From Streptomyces sp. LBL (GTDB taxonomy: Bacteria; Actinomycetota; Actinomycetes; Streptomycetales; Streptomycetaceae): a DNA stretch of 64,000 nucleotides. The position numbers were made by a program, and so were the translations under genes. Where the stretch lies: assembly GCF_029893585.1 (NCBI RefSeq), contig NZ_JARXYX010000002.1, positions 62,001 to 126,000 on the forward strand. Direction: 5' to 3'. Shown here piece after piece: positions 53,474 through 62,081 of the stretch; position 1 is the first letter of the stretch, and every line of letters starts with the position of its first letter. The notes below the pieces were generated by a model. That model was not told where the DNA came from and did not search any database. It saw only the letters and a list, made by a program, of their open reading frames with translations.

Positions 53474-54340
53474 TCAGGCGGGTGTGGCAGGCCCGTCGAG
53501 TGCCTGGATGACGTGGGCGACCGTGCGGGCCATCGCCTCCCGTCCCACGCTCAGGTAGGTCCGTGAGTCGACCGCCTCGGGGTGGGCGGCCAGGAATTCC
53601 CGGATCGAGCCGGTCATGGCGATGTTGAGGGCGGTGCCTACGTTCACCTTGGCGATGCCGCCCGCGGTGGCCGCGGCCAGTTCGTGGTCCGGCACTCCGG
53701 AGGAGCCGTGCAGGACCAGGGGCACGTCCAGGGTGTCGGCCAGCTGCTTGACGAGGGTGTGGTCGAGGGTGGCGGTGCGGGCGGTCATGGCGTGCGAGCT
53801 GCCGATGGCGACGGCCAGGGCGTCCACCCCGGAGTCCGCGACGAAGGCACGGGCCTCGGCCGGGTCGGTACGGGCTCCGGGTGCGTGGGCGTTCAGCGCC
53901 GCCTCACCGTTCTTCCCGCCGACCCGCCCCAGCTCGGCCTCGACCCACAGCCCTTGATCGTGCGCCCAGTCGGCGGCGGCCCGGGTCGCGGCGAGGTTCT
54001 CGGCGTACGGCAGCCGGGACCCGTCGTACATGACGGAGCTGAATCCGGCGGCGGCCGCCTGGCGCAGCAGGTCGTCGCTCTGCACATGGTCGAGGTGCAG
54101 GGCGACGGGCACGTCGGCGTGTTCCGCCGCCGCGACGGCCGCGCGGGCGAGCGGGAGCAGGCGTCCGTAGCGGAACGTGACGGCGTTCTCGCTGACCTGG
54201 AGGATGACGGGTGAACTCACCGACTCCGCACCTGCGATGACGGCCTCGATGTGTTCGAGGGTGATGACGTTGAAGGCGGCGACGGCGGAGTGTGCCGCGG
54301 CGGCGCGGCTGACGAGTTCGCCGGTGGTCAGAAGGGGCAC
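53474..54340 (-). CDS. Class II ketose-bisphosphate aldolase (GatY/KbaY/Fba-like)
   Basis: The 288-residue protein has the class II aldolase pattern: AFNVITLEHIEAVIAGAE, zinc-binding LHLDHVQSDDL, AIGSSHA and LHGSSGVPDHELAAATAGGI. It cleaves a ketose bisphosphate such as tagatose or fructose bisphosphate to triose phosphates. GTG 54340 has AAGGACCAGCC upstream. It is the second gene after the SIS isomerase, 20 bp apart, likely in one operon under the divergent DeoR regulator. Confidence 0.93.
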   Translation of the reverse strand: MPLLTTGELVSRAAAAHSAVAAFNVITLEHIEAVIAGAESVSSPVILQVSENAVTFRYGRLLPLARAAVAAAEHADVPVALHLDHVQSDDLLRQAAAAGFSSVMYDGSRLPYAENLAATRAAADWAHDQGLWVEAELGRVGGKNGEAALNAHAPGARTDPAEARAFVADSGVDALAVAIGSSHAMTARTATLDHTLVKQLADTLDVPLVLHGSSGVPDHELAAATAGGIAKVNVGTALNIAMTGSIREFLAAHPEAVDSRTYLSVGREAMARTVAHVIQALDGPATPA

Positions 54341-54360
54341 GGCTGGTCCTTCCGTGAGTG

Positions 54361-55242
54361 TCAGGGGGCGAGGATCACCGAGCGGGCGAGGTGGCGGGGC
54401 TCGTCGGGGTCGAGGCCGCGGGCCGCGGCGACCGCGACGGCGAGCCGCTGGACCCGGACCAGTTCGGCGAGCGGGTCCAGACCGCCGGGCACCCACAACG
54501 CGCCCGTCGTACGCACCTGTTCGGCCAGTCCGTCCGGTGCTTCACCGAGCATCCAGGTGGCGGTGCCGCGGGTGGTGATGCTGATGGGGCCGTGCCGGTA
54601 CTCCATCGCCGGGTAGGCCTCGGTCCAGGCGAGGGAGGCCTCGCGCATCTTCAGCCCGGCCTCGTTCGCCAGCCCCACGGTCCAGCCGCGGCCCAGGAAG
54701 GTGAACTGCGTGCAGTCGACGATCCCCTCAGGCAGTTCCGTGCGGAGTGCGGTGCGGGCGTCGGCCACGACGGCGTCGGTGTGCAGGCCGAGATGGGCGC
54801 GGAGCAGGGTCAGGGCGGTGGTGGCGAACCGGGTCTGGACGACAGAGCGTTCGTCCGCGAAGTCGAGGACAACGACCTCCTCCGCGGCCTCCATGACGGG
54901 CGTGTGCGGATCCGCGGTGATCGCGGTCGTGCGTGTATGTCCCTTCGACCGCCTGAGCAGGTCGAGGACTTCGGTGGTCGTACCGGAGCGGGTGAGCGCT
55001 ACGACACGGTCGTACGAGCGGCCGTACGGGAACTCGGACGCGGCGAAGGCGTCCGTCTCGCCCTGGCCGGCTCCCTCGCGCAGTGCGGCGGCGGCCTGCG
55101 CCATGAAGTACGAGGTGCCGCATCCCACGATCGCGACCCGCTCGCCCGGCGCCGGCAGCGCCCCGCGGTGCTCCGTGACCTCCACCGCGGCCCGCGTCCA
55201 GCATTCGGGCTGGCTGGTCAGCTCGTCCTCGACATGGGTCAT
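54361..55242 (-). CDS. SIS-domain sugar-phosphate isomerase/deaminase
   Basis: The 293-residue protein has two SIS motifs: VAIVGCGTSYFMAQAAAALR and VVALTRSGTTTEVLDLLRR. It is the isomerase half of the GlmS fold without the amidotransferase, as in AgaS and FrlB. It may convert an amino-sugar phosphate to a ketose phosphate for the aldolase. The ATG start at 55242 follows GGAGGGAACGGC. It is first in the operon, next to the dyad-bearing promoter. Confidence 0.92.
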   Translation of the reverse strand: MTHVEDELTSQPECWTRAAVEVTEHRGALPAPGERVAIVGCGTSYFMAQAAAALREGAGQGETDAFAASEFPYGRSYDRVVALTRSGTTTEVLDLLRRSKGHTRTTAITADPHTPVMEAAEEVVVLDFADERSVVQTRFATTALTLLRAHLGLHTDAVVADARTALRTELPEGIVDCTQFTFLGRGWTVGLANEAGLKMREASLAWTEAYPAMEYRHGPISITTRGTATWMLGEAPDGLAEQVRTTGALWVPGGLDPLAELVRVQRLAVAVAAARGLDPDEPRHLARSVILAP

Positions 55243-55268
55243 GCCGTTCCCTCCGTGGTCATGGTAAT

Positions 55269-55326
55269 GATTTTTCTTGCAAGATATAGCGAGGTTTCGA
55301 GCATAATCAAGCATTGGAAGAAAAAC
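55269..55326. promoter_or_regulatory. Divergent promoter with a DeoR-type operator dyad
   Basis: The 58-bp gap core is markedly AT-rich. TTTTTCTTGCAA (55271-55282) and TTGGAAGAAAAA (55314-55325) form a dyad with one mismatch. On the plus strand, TTGCAA and CATAAT lie 18 bp apart as -35/-10. On the minus strand, TTGATT and TATATC lie 16 bp apart. The dyad arms overlap both promoters, as expected for repression of the SIS/aldolase operon and autoregulation of the DeoR gene. Confidence 0.72.
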
Positions 55327-55381
55327 AGCGTGCGCTAGGGTCGCCGGAGATCGAGGAGCGGTCGAGGAACGGAGGATGCGG

Positions 55382-56161
55382 ATGTCGCGCGACGCCCGCT
55401 GGAATGCGCTGCTGGACCTGCTCGTGGAGCGCGGACGGCTGGACGTCGAGGAGGCGGCCGTCGCACTGGCGGTCTCGTCGGCGACGATCCGCCGGGACTT
55501 CGACCAGCTCGCCGAACAGCAGATGCTCGTACGCACGCGGGGCGGTGCGGTCGTGCACGGAGTGTCGTACGAACTGCCGCTGCGCTACAAGACCGCCCGC
55601 CACGCCTCCGAGAAGCAGCGGATCGCGAAGGCGGTCGCGGAGCTGCTGGTGCCGGGTGAGGCGGTGGGTCTGACCGGCGGGACGACCACCACCGAGGTGG
55701 CCCGGGCACTGGCCGTGCGCAGCGACCTGGCGACCGGTTCGCCCGGTCTGACGATCGTCACGAACGCGCTGAACATCGCGAACGAGCTGGCCGTGCGCCC
55801 CCAGTTCAAGATCGTGGTGACCGGCGGGGTCGCCCGTCCTCAGTCGTACGAGCTGGTCGGGCCGCTCGCGGACGGGGTACTCGGCCAGATCACGGTCGAT
55901 GTGGCGGTGCTCGGTGTCGTCGGCTTCGACGTGTTCCACGGGGCCGCCGCCCACGACGAGGCGGAGGCGGCGATCAACCGGCTGCTGTGCGAGCGCGCCG
56001 AGCGGGTGATCGTCGCCACCGACTCCAGCAAACTGGGCCGACGGGCCTTCGCCCGGATCTGCGCGGCCGAGGCCGTGGACACCCTGGTCACGGACACGGG
56101 GGCCGACGCGGAGACCGTGCGCCGGTTCGAGGAGGCGGGACTGCGGGTGATCGCGGTTTAG
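55382..56161 (+). CDS. DeoR-family transcriptional regulator of the SIS/aldolase operon (AgaR-like)
   Basis: The 259-residue protein has the DeoR helix-turn-helix (LAVSSATIRRDFDQLAEQQM) and sensing domain (GLTGGTTTTEVARALAVRSD, then VGFDVFHGAAAHDEAEAA). It is divergent from the SIS isomerase gene and likely represses it until a sugar phosphate appears. ATG 55382 has GGAGG at good spacing; an ATG two codons earlier directly abuts it. Element B begins 17 bases after its stop. Confidence 0.92.
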   Translation: MSRDARWNALLDLLVERGRLDVEEAAVALAVSSATIRRDFDQLAEQQMLVRTRGGAVVHGVSYELPLRYKTARHASEKQRIAKAVAELLVPGEAVGLTGGTTTTEVARALAVRSDLATGSPGLTIVTNALNIANELAVRPQFKIVVTGGVARPQSYELVGPLADGVLGQITVDVAVLGVVGFDVFHGAAAHDEAEAAINRLLCERAERVIVATDSSKLGRRAFARICAAEAVDTLVTDTGADAETVRRFEEAGLRVIAV

Positions 56162-56177
56162 TGCCGCGACCGGCACC

Positions 56178-56297
56178 AGTGCCGCGACAGGCACTGTTTG
56201 CCCGAGAGGAGCAGCGAGTGGGGCACCTCCCACGCCCTTGAGGCAGTGCGGGAGCGTGCCAGGCGTCGCGACGGGGAACATTACCTGTCGCGGCGCT
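56178..56297. repeat. Interspersed element B: 120 bp, relative of element A
   Basis: The ends AGTGCCGCGACAGGCACTGTT (56178-56198) and the near-complement AACATTACCTGTCGCGGCGCT (56277-56297) match at 18 of 21 positions. Internal TTTGCCCGAGA and GTGCCAGGCGTCGCGACGGG segments are shared with element A (13834-14002). It lies between the DeoR gene and the GH15 gene, non-coding. A partial extra arm copy sits just before it (56160-56177). Confidence 0.7.
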
Positions 56298-56378
56298 GGC
56301 TGCGTTACCGCTCCGCACTGTCCTTCCCCGCCTAAGCTGAGGCTGAGGCCGAGGGGCGTGCCGGGCAGAGAGGCTGCG

Positions 56379-58214
56379 ATGGACGGACGACCGACCGCAC
56401 GGCAGGGATCCGGGGACGGGCGGTATCTGCCGATCGCCGAGCACGGTCTGATCGGTGACCTGCGCAGTGTGGCTCTGGTGGGCACCGACGGCACGATCGA
56501 CTGGTACTGCTGCCCCTCCTTCGACGCCCCGAGCGTCTTCGCGGCCATTCTGGACGCGGACAAGGGCGGCTGCTTCGAGCTGGCGGCGACCGTCGCGGCC
56601 ACCACCAAGCAGTTCTACTTCCCCGACACCAACGTGTTGATCACCCGCTTCTACACCGAGGACGGGGTCGGCGAGGTGCAGGACTTCATGCCGGTCGACG
56701 GCGACGCGGTGGAGACCGACCGCCACCGGCTGATCCGGCGGGTGCTGTGCGTGCGCGGTTCCATCCCGTTCCGTACGCGGGTGGCGCCGCGCTTCGACTA
56801 CGGCGCGGAGCCGCACACCGTGCACGTGGCCGGGGACGTCGCGGTGTTCGAGTCCGCCAAGCTGTCGCTGGGCCTGACCGCGACGGTGCCGCTGGAGGCC
56901 GACGGCCCGGACGCACGCGCCGAGTTCAAACTCGCCGAGGGCGAGTCGGCGGTGTTCGCGCTGGACCAGCTGGGCAGCGAGGTGGTCCCCCGCCGGTGCG
57001 CGCGCACGGAGGCCGAGGAGCAGTTCACCACCACGGTGGCGTACTGGCGGAAGTGGCTGTCCGCGTCCAAGTACCGTGGCCGCTGGCGGGAGATGGTGCA
57101 CCGCTCGGCCCTCACGCTGAAGCTGCTGACCTACGCGCCGACCGGCGCGATCGTGGCGGCGCCGACGACAAGCCTGCCCGAGCAGCTCGGTGGTGAGCGC
57201 AACTGGGACTACCGGTACGTGTGGGTGCGGGACGCCGCGTTCTGTGTGTACGCGCTGCTGCGGCTGGGCTTCACCGGCGAGGCCGAGGCGTTCATGAACT
57301 TCGTGACCCGGCACATCAGTCCGGGCGACGGCAAGCCCTCGGGCCCGCTGCAGATCATGTACGGCATCGACGGCCGCACCGATCTGACGGAGCGTGAACT
57401 CGACCATCTGGAGGGGCACCGGTCCTCCGCGCCGGTCCGGATCGGCAACGGTGCCGCCCAGCAGCTCCAGCTCGACATCTACGGCGCGCTGATCGACTCG
57501 ATCTACCTCTACGACAAATGGGCCAAGCCGATCTCCAGCGACCAGTGGGACGACGTGTCCGCGCTGGTGGACTGGGTGTGCGAGAACTGGGACCAGCCCG
57601 ACGAGGGTATCTGGGAGACCCGCGGCGGCCGCAAGAACTTCCTGTACTCGCGGTTGATGTGCTGGGTGGCGATCGAACGCGGGATCCGCATGGCCAACCG
57701 GCGCGGCCTGCCCGCCGATCTGGCCCGCTGGCAGGCGTGCCGGGACACGATCTACCGGCGCATCCACAGCAAGGGCTGGTCCCGGACGCGCCAGGCGTTC
57801 GTGCAGCACGAGGACGGCGACGTGCTCGACGCGGCGGTACTGATGATGCCGCTGACGAAGTTCATCGCGCCCACCGACCCGAAGTGGCTGTCCACCCTGG
57901 ACGCCCTCACCCAGGACCTGGTGTCGGACTCACTGGTCTACCGCTACGACCCGCTGGAGAGCCCCGACGGACTGCGCGGCGACGAGGGCACGTTCTCCAT
58001 CTGCTCGTTCTGGTACGTCGAGGCCATGGTCCATGCCGGGCGGATCGACGAGGCGCGGCTGGCCTTCGAGAAGATGCTCACCTACGCCAACCATCTGGGC
58101 CTGTACGCCGAGGAGATCAGCCACACCGGCGAGCAACAGGGCAACTTCCCGCAGGCGTTCACGCATCTCGCCCTGATCAGCGCCGCCTTCAACCTGGACC
58201 GCGCCCTTGGCTGA
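56379..58214 (+). CDS. Glycoside hydrolase family 15 (trehalase/glucoamylase-like)
   Basis: The 611-residue protein has a GH15 N-terminal domain (HGLIGDLRSVALVGTDGTID) and the (alpha/alpha)6 catalytic domain with NWDYRYVWVRDAAF and EEISHTGEQQGNFPQAFTHL, which carries a catalytic Glu. No signal peptide is present, so it acts in the cytosol. Trehalose or another alpha-glucoside is the likely substrate; actinobacterial members include trehalases. ATG 56379 has GAGAGG upstream. Element B lies in its leader. Confidence 0.92.
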   Translation: MDGRPTARQGSGDGRYLPIAEHGLIGDLRSVALVGTDGTIDWYCCPSFDAPSVFAAILDADKGGCFELAATVAATTKQFYFPDTNVLITRFYTEDGVGEVQDFMPVDGDAVETDRHRLIRRVLCVRGSIPFRTRVAPRFDYGAEPHTVHVAGDVAVFESAKLSLGLTATVPLEADGPDARAEFKLAEGESAVFALDQLGSEVVPRRCARTEAEEQFTTTVAYWRKWLSASKYRGRWREMVHRSALTLKLLTYAPTGAIVAAPTTSLPEQLGGERNWDYRYVWVRDAAFCVYALLRLGFTGEAEAFMNFVTRHISPGDGKPSGPLQIMYGIDGRTDLTERELDHLEGHRSSAPVRIGNGAAQQLQLDIYGALIDSIYLYDKWAKPISSDQWDDVSALVDWVCENWDQPDEGIWETRGGRKNFLYSRLMCWVAIERGIRMANRRGLPADLARWQACRDTIYRRIHSKGWSRTRQAFVQHEDGDVLDAAVLMMPLTKFIAPTDPKWLSTLDALTQDLVSDSLVYRYDPLESPDGLRGDEGTFSICSFWYVEAMVHAGRIDEARLAFEKMLTYANHLGLYAEEISHTGEQQGNFPQAFTHLALISAAFNLDRALG

Positions 58215-58276
58215 CCGGCCGCCGAGGACACGTGGGTGCATGAACCGGGCGGGAGGCAAGGTGAACTGACGTGACG

Positions 58277-58852
58277 TCAGGATCTCCTTACGTCGACCGC
58301 GGCCAGCGCCATCGCCAGCGGCCCCGGCGCCAGGAACGCGAGCGGTACCAGCATCCACGCGCACAGCGCGGCCGTCGCCACCGCGAGCAGCACCAGACCG
58401 GAACCGCCCAGGTCCCGTACGGCGTCCCGGGCGGCCTCGCGCACGGCGGCCGGCCAGTCGGTGAGCGACTCGGGGCGGGCGCAGGCCCGCAGGCCCACCA
58501 CCAGTGCGCCCGCGCCGATCGCGGCGGCCACCAGGGCGAACAGCGGCGCCCCCGGCAGCCCCACCCCGGCCAGCGCCAGGTCCGCGACGAACAGCAGGGC
58601 CCCCGTCAGGGCGACCAGCCCGGCGGCCAGGTCACCGAGTCGCAGCCGTCGCCGTAGGACCGCGAGATACCGCCCGGCGGTGGCGGGTCGCCCCTCCCCC
58701 GCGCCCCGCAGTACGGCGCACGCGCTGGACAGCGCGGCCGGGACGGTCACCAGGGGCAGACAGGCCACCGCCGTGGCGAGACCGACGCTCAGCACGTCGG
58801 CGAACAGGGTCATCCGGGGCCCGAAGACCTCGCCCGGCTCATGTGACCGCAT
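58277..58852 (-). CDS. Membrane protein, possibly YesL/DUF624-like
   Basis: The 191-residue protein has about five membrane segments (FADVLSVGLATAVACLPLVT, LVALTGALLFVADLALAGVG and so on). The start and spacing (SVGLATAVACLPLVTVPAAL) resemble the YesL family that accompanies sugar ABC transporters. ATG 58852 follows GAGGGTGAGTGAG. It is the last gene of the minus-strand transporter operon, 25 bp after the permease stop. Confidence 0.72.
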   Translation of the reverse strand: MRSHEPGEVFGPRMTLFADVLSVGLATAVACLPLVTVPAALSSACAVLRGAGEGRPATAGRYLAVLRRRLRLGDLAAGLVALTGALLFVADLALAGVGLPGAPLFALVAAAIGAGALVVGLRACARPESLTDWPAAVREAARDAVRDLGGSGLVLLAVATAALCAWMLVPLAFLAPGPLAMALAAVDVRRS

Positions 58853-58877
58853 CTCACTCACCCTCACTCACTCTCAC

Positions 58878-59744
58878 TCACCCCTTGACTCCGGAACTGG
58901 CCATGCCCTCCACCAGGAACCGCTGGAAGGCGAGGAAGAACAGCACGATCGGCAGCAGCGCGATCACCGACATCGCGAACATCGGGCCGAACGACGACTG
59001 GCTGGAGGCGTCCACGAACGACCTCAGGGCGAGCGTGAGCGTGAACTTGTCCGGGTCGAAGAGGTAGATGAGCTGGGTGAAGAAGTCGTTCCAGGTCCAG
59101 ATGAAGGTGAAGATCGCCGTGGTGATGAGGGCGGGCCGGGTGAGCGGCAGGATCACCTGAAAGAAGCTCCGAAAGGGACCGCAGCCGTCGATACGGGCCG
59201 CCTCCTCCAGCTCGCGCGGCAGACCGCGCATGAACTGCACGATGAGGAAGACGAAGAAGGCCTCCGTGGCGAGGAACTTCGGCAGGATCAGCGGCCAGTA
59301 GGTGTTCACCAGGCCGAGCTGGTTGAAGATGATGTACTGCGGGATCAGCACCGCGTGGTGCGGCAGCATGATCGTCGCGATCATGAAGGCGAACAGCGGG
59401 CCGCGGAAGCGGAACCTGAGGCGCGCGAAAGCGTAGGCGGCGAGCGAGCAGCTGATCACGTTGCCGAGGACCGCGCCGCCCGCGATCAGCAGCGAGTTGG
59501 ACAGCAGCCGCCAGACGGACACGTCGTTCACGCCGTCCATGGCGGTCCTGTAGTTCGACCACTCCAGGTGGCTGGGCAGCAGGTCGAGGCTGGCGATGAC
59601 CTCGTCGGCGGGCTTGAGCGAGGTGGCGAGCAGCCAGGCGAGCGGATACAGCATCACCAGGAGCGCGGCCAGGCAGCCGAGGTGGAGCGCGATCCGGCCC
59701 CAGCGAACGGGCTTGCGGGAAGCGGTGGTTGAGACGACGGTCAT
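58878..59744 (-). CDS. Carbohydrate ABC transporter permease (MalG-like)
   Basis: The 288-residue protein has six membrane segments and the EAA loop (LEEAARIDGCGPFRSFFQVI) that contacts the ATPase. It forms the membrane channel with the MalF-like partner. The start overlaps the upstream stop as ATGA, so translation is coupled. No ATP-binding protein is encoded here; a shared MsiK-type ATPase elsewhere would be expected in Streptomyces. Confidence 0.94.
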   Translation of the reverse strand: MTVVSTTASRKPVRWGRIALHLGCLAALLVMLYPLAWLLATSLKPADEVIASLDLLPSHLEWSNYRTAMDGVNDVSVWRLLSNSLLIAGGAVLGNVISCSLAAYAFARLRFRFRGPLFAFMIATIMLPHHAVLIPQYIIFNQLGLVNTYWPLILPKFLATEAFFVFLIVQFMRGLPRELEEAARIDGCGPFRSFFQVILPLTRPALITTAIFTFIWTWNDFFTQLIYLFDPDKFTLTLALRSFVDASSQSSFGPMFAMSVIALLPIVLFFLAFQRFLVEGMASSGVKG

Positions 59745-60685
59745 CGGTCCCCCTCGGACGCGTAGAAGACCCAGGAGCGCGAGGTGCGGAACAGGACCGC
59801 CGTGACGACGCCGATGACGAGCAGCAGCACCCAGGCCATGGCGGAGGCGTAGCCCATGTGGGAGGCGACGAAGCCGCGGTCGTAGAGGTACATGGTGTAG
59901 ACGAGGGTCGAGTCCGCGGGGCCGCCCTTGCCGCCGCTGACCGCGAAGGCGGGCGTGAACACCTGGAAGGCCTGGATGGTCTGCAGCACCAGGTTGAAGA
60001 AGAGCACCGGGGACAGCATCGGCACGGTGACGGACACGAACTGCCGCCGTTTTCCGGCCCCGTCGACGGCCGCCGCCTCGTAGAGCTCGGCGGGTATCTG
60101 CTGGAGGCCCGCGAGGAAGATGACCATCGGCGCGCCGAACTGCCACACCGTCAGCAGCGCCACGGCCAGCAGGGCCCAGCCGGGCTTGTTGACCCAGCCG
60201 CCGTTGCCGAGGAGGTTGTCCACCGTGCCACCGTCGTTGAAGACCGCCCGCCAGACGAGGGCGATCGACATCGAGGCGCCGAGCAGCGAGGGGGCGTAGA
60301 ACGCGGACCGGTAGAAGGCCTTGCCGCGCTTCATGGACTTCAGGGCGAGGGCTACGACGAGGGCGAGGGCGAGTTGGAGGGGCACGGCGATGACGACGTA
60401 CGTGAGGGTCGTCACGACCGATCGCCAGTAGCGCGGGTCCTCGGTGAACATCTGCGTGTAGTTGCGCAGGCCGACCCAGCGGGGCGGGTCGAAGAGGTTG
60501 TAGTCGGTGAAGGACAGATACAGCGACACGGCCATCGGCAGCAGCGTGAGGACGCTCGCGCCGAGGACCCACGGGGACAGGAACACCCAGGCGGCGCCCT
60601 CGCGTTCGCGCTTGGGGCGGCGCTTCGGGGCGGTGGCGTTCCGTTTCGGGCGTGCGGTGGGCGCGGGGATGTCGGTGGTGGTCAT
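59741..60685 (-). CDS. Carbohydrate ABC transporter permease (MalF-like)
   Basis: The 314-residue protein has a basic cytoplasmic N-terminus (KRNATAPKRRPKREREGAAW), six membrane segments and the EAA loop (PAELYEAAAVDGAGKRRQFV). It pairs with the MalG-like permease. The start overlaps the solute-binding-protein stop as ATGA, and its stop overlaps the next start likewise. Confidence 0.94.
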   Translation of the reverse strand: MTTTDIPAPTARPKRNATAPKRRPKREREGAAWVFLSPWVLGASVLTLLPMAVSLYLSFTDYNLFDPPRWVGLRNYTQMFTEDPRYWRSVVTTLTYVVIAVPLQLALALVVALALKSMKRGKAFYRSAFYAPSLLGASMSIALVWRAVFNDGGTVDNLLGNGGWVNKPGWALLAVALLTVWQFGAPMVIFLAGLQQIPAELYEAAAVDGAGKRRQFVSVTVPMLSPVLFFNLVLQTIQAFQVFTPAFAVSGGKGGPADSTLVYTMYLYDRGFVASHMGYASAMAWVLLLVIGVVTAVLFRTSRSWVFYASEGDR

Positions 60686-61965
60686 GACCTCAGCTCCGCC
60701 TTCGCCTCGGTGACGTAGTTCTCGGCCGCCTCGCGGGGCGACATGCGCTCGTACGACACCTGGTCGTAGTCGCGCTGGAAGGTGGTCTGCAGGGCGTTGT
60801 CGCCGGAGGGCGGGGCCTGGGGCGGATCCTTCAGGGTGCCTTCCAGGGACGACTGGAAGGCGGCGACGGTCTTGTCGAAGTCCTTGAGCTGGGGCACGGT
60901 CCGCTCGCGGATGGTCTCGTTGACGGGGATGCCGCGGGTGACGCCGAGGATCTTCGCCGCGTCCTGGTCGTTGAGGAGGAAGTCGACGAGCTGGGCCGAC
61001 TCCTTGGGATGGCCGGTGTTGGCCGAGACACCGAGGAACATCGCCGGCTTGAAGTACTGGCCGGGTGTGCCGTCCTCGCCGGACGGCATGGGCGCGAGGG
61101 CGATGCCGGTCGGGACGAGGGCGAGGTAGCCGCTGGACGGGGCGTCCCAGTTGGTGTCCGCGGTCGCGTGGCCTCGTCCGAACGGGGTGTTCTCGACGGA
61201 ACCGTCCATCTGGGTGGTCTGCTCGGCCGCGGAGACCGCGCCCTCGCGGCGGAGCTTGTCGGCGAAGGTCCACCACTGGGTCAGGTCGTCGGCGGTGAAG
61301 CCGAGACCGCCGTCCTTGGTGTAGAGGGCCTTGCCCCGGCCGCGCAGCCAGACCTCGAAGGCGTCCTCGCTCTGGCCCGGGTCGGTGGCCCCGGGCCGGC
61401 CGGTCTTCTTCGCCAACTCGCGCACGGCGGCGGCCCAGTCGCTCCACGTCCAGCCCTGCCGCGGGAGCGGGACGCCCGACGCCTTCCAGGTCTTGACGTC
61501 GTAGACGACGGTCTCGGTGCCGCGGGCCTGCGGGATCGCGTACTGCCCGCCGGCCACCCGCCCCGCGGCGAGCAGGCCCGCGTCGATGTCGGAGGTGCGC
61601 AGTACGGACTTCTGCTTCGCCAGGTCGAGCAGGACGCCGCCGGAGGCGTACTGGTCGATCTGGCGGTAGTCGAGCTGCATCACATCGGGGGCGTCGCCGC
61701 CCGTGGCCTGCACGGCGAGCTTCTGTTTGTAGGCGTCGTAACCCGAGAACGACGTCTGCACCTGCACGTTCGGATGGCGCTTCTCGAACAGGGCGACGGC
61801 CTGTTCGGTGCGCGCCGCGCGGTCGGGGTTTCCCCACCACGTGTAGCGCAGCACGGCCTTGCCACCGCCGACCGGCTCCCCGGATCCCCCGCAACCGGCC
61901 AGCACCGCACAGAGCGCGAGTGCGGCGGCCGAAGTGCAGAACCCCTTTGTCCTGTGTCCGGGCAT
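60682..61965 (-). CDS. ABC transporter sugar-binding lipoprotein
   Basis: The 427-residue lipoprotein has a type II signal peptide ending in LAGC (Cys25), followed by a family 1 solute-binding fold (LRYTWWGNPDRAARTEQAVA, then APDVMQLDYRQIDQYASGGV). It captures a sugar or oligosaccharide outside the membrane for the two permeases. The leader carries the repeats at 62020-62075. It starts the transporter operon. Confidence 0.94.
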   Translation of the reverse strand: MPGHRTKGFCTSAAALALCAVLAGCGGSGEPVGGGKAVLRYTWWGNPDRAARTEQAVALFEKRHPNVQVQTSFSGYDAYKQKLAVQATGGDAPDVMQLDYRQIDQYASGGVLLDLAKQKSVLRTSDIDAGLLAAGRVAGGQYAIPQARGTETVVYDVKTWKASGVPLPRQGWTWSDWAAAVRELAKKTGRPGATDPGQSEDAFEVWLRGRGKALYTKDGGLGFTADDLTQWWTFADKLRREGAVSAAEQTTQMDGSVENTPFGRGHATADTNWDAPSSGYLALVPTGIALAPMPSGEDGTPGQYFKPAMFLGVSANTGHPKESAQLVDFLLNDQDAAKILGVTRGIPVNETIRERTVPQLKDFDKTVAAFQSSLEGTLKDPPQAPPSGDNALQTTFQRDYDQVSYERMSPREAAENYVTEAKAELRS

Positions 61966-62019
61966 GCCGAGGTCACCTCATTCCTTCCTCGGACGTTCCT
62001 TGGGCGGCCTCCTGGGCCC

Positions 62020-62075
62020 TGTTACTGCCTCCTGCGGACTGTGTTACTACCCCCTGGGGCCGGTAACTGCCCCTG
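62020..62075 (-). promoter_or_regulatory. Repeated motif in the leader of the sugar-binding protein gene
   Basis: Three similar 15-bp units start at 62020 (TGTTACTGCCTCCTG), 62042 (TGTTACTACCCCCTG) and 62061 (CGGTAACTGCCCCTG), about 19-22 bp apart. GTTACCG nearby adds an inverted partner. The roughly two-helical-turn spacing suggests multiple binding sites for one regulator of the transporter operon. A slippage-derived repeat is the alternative. Confidence 0.5.
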
Positions 62076-62081
62076 GGACCG

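Noticed and set aside
58266..58280. Dyad CTGACGTGACGTCAG as a terminator
   Set aside because: It overlaps the stop codon of the minus-strand membrane protein gene, with short arms. The evidence is too weak to call.
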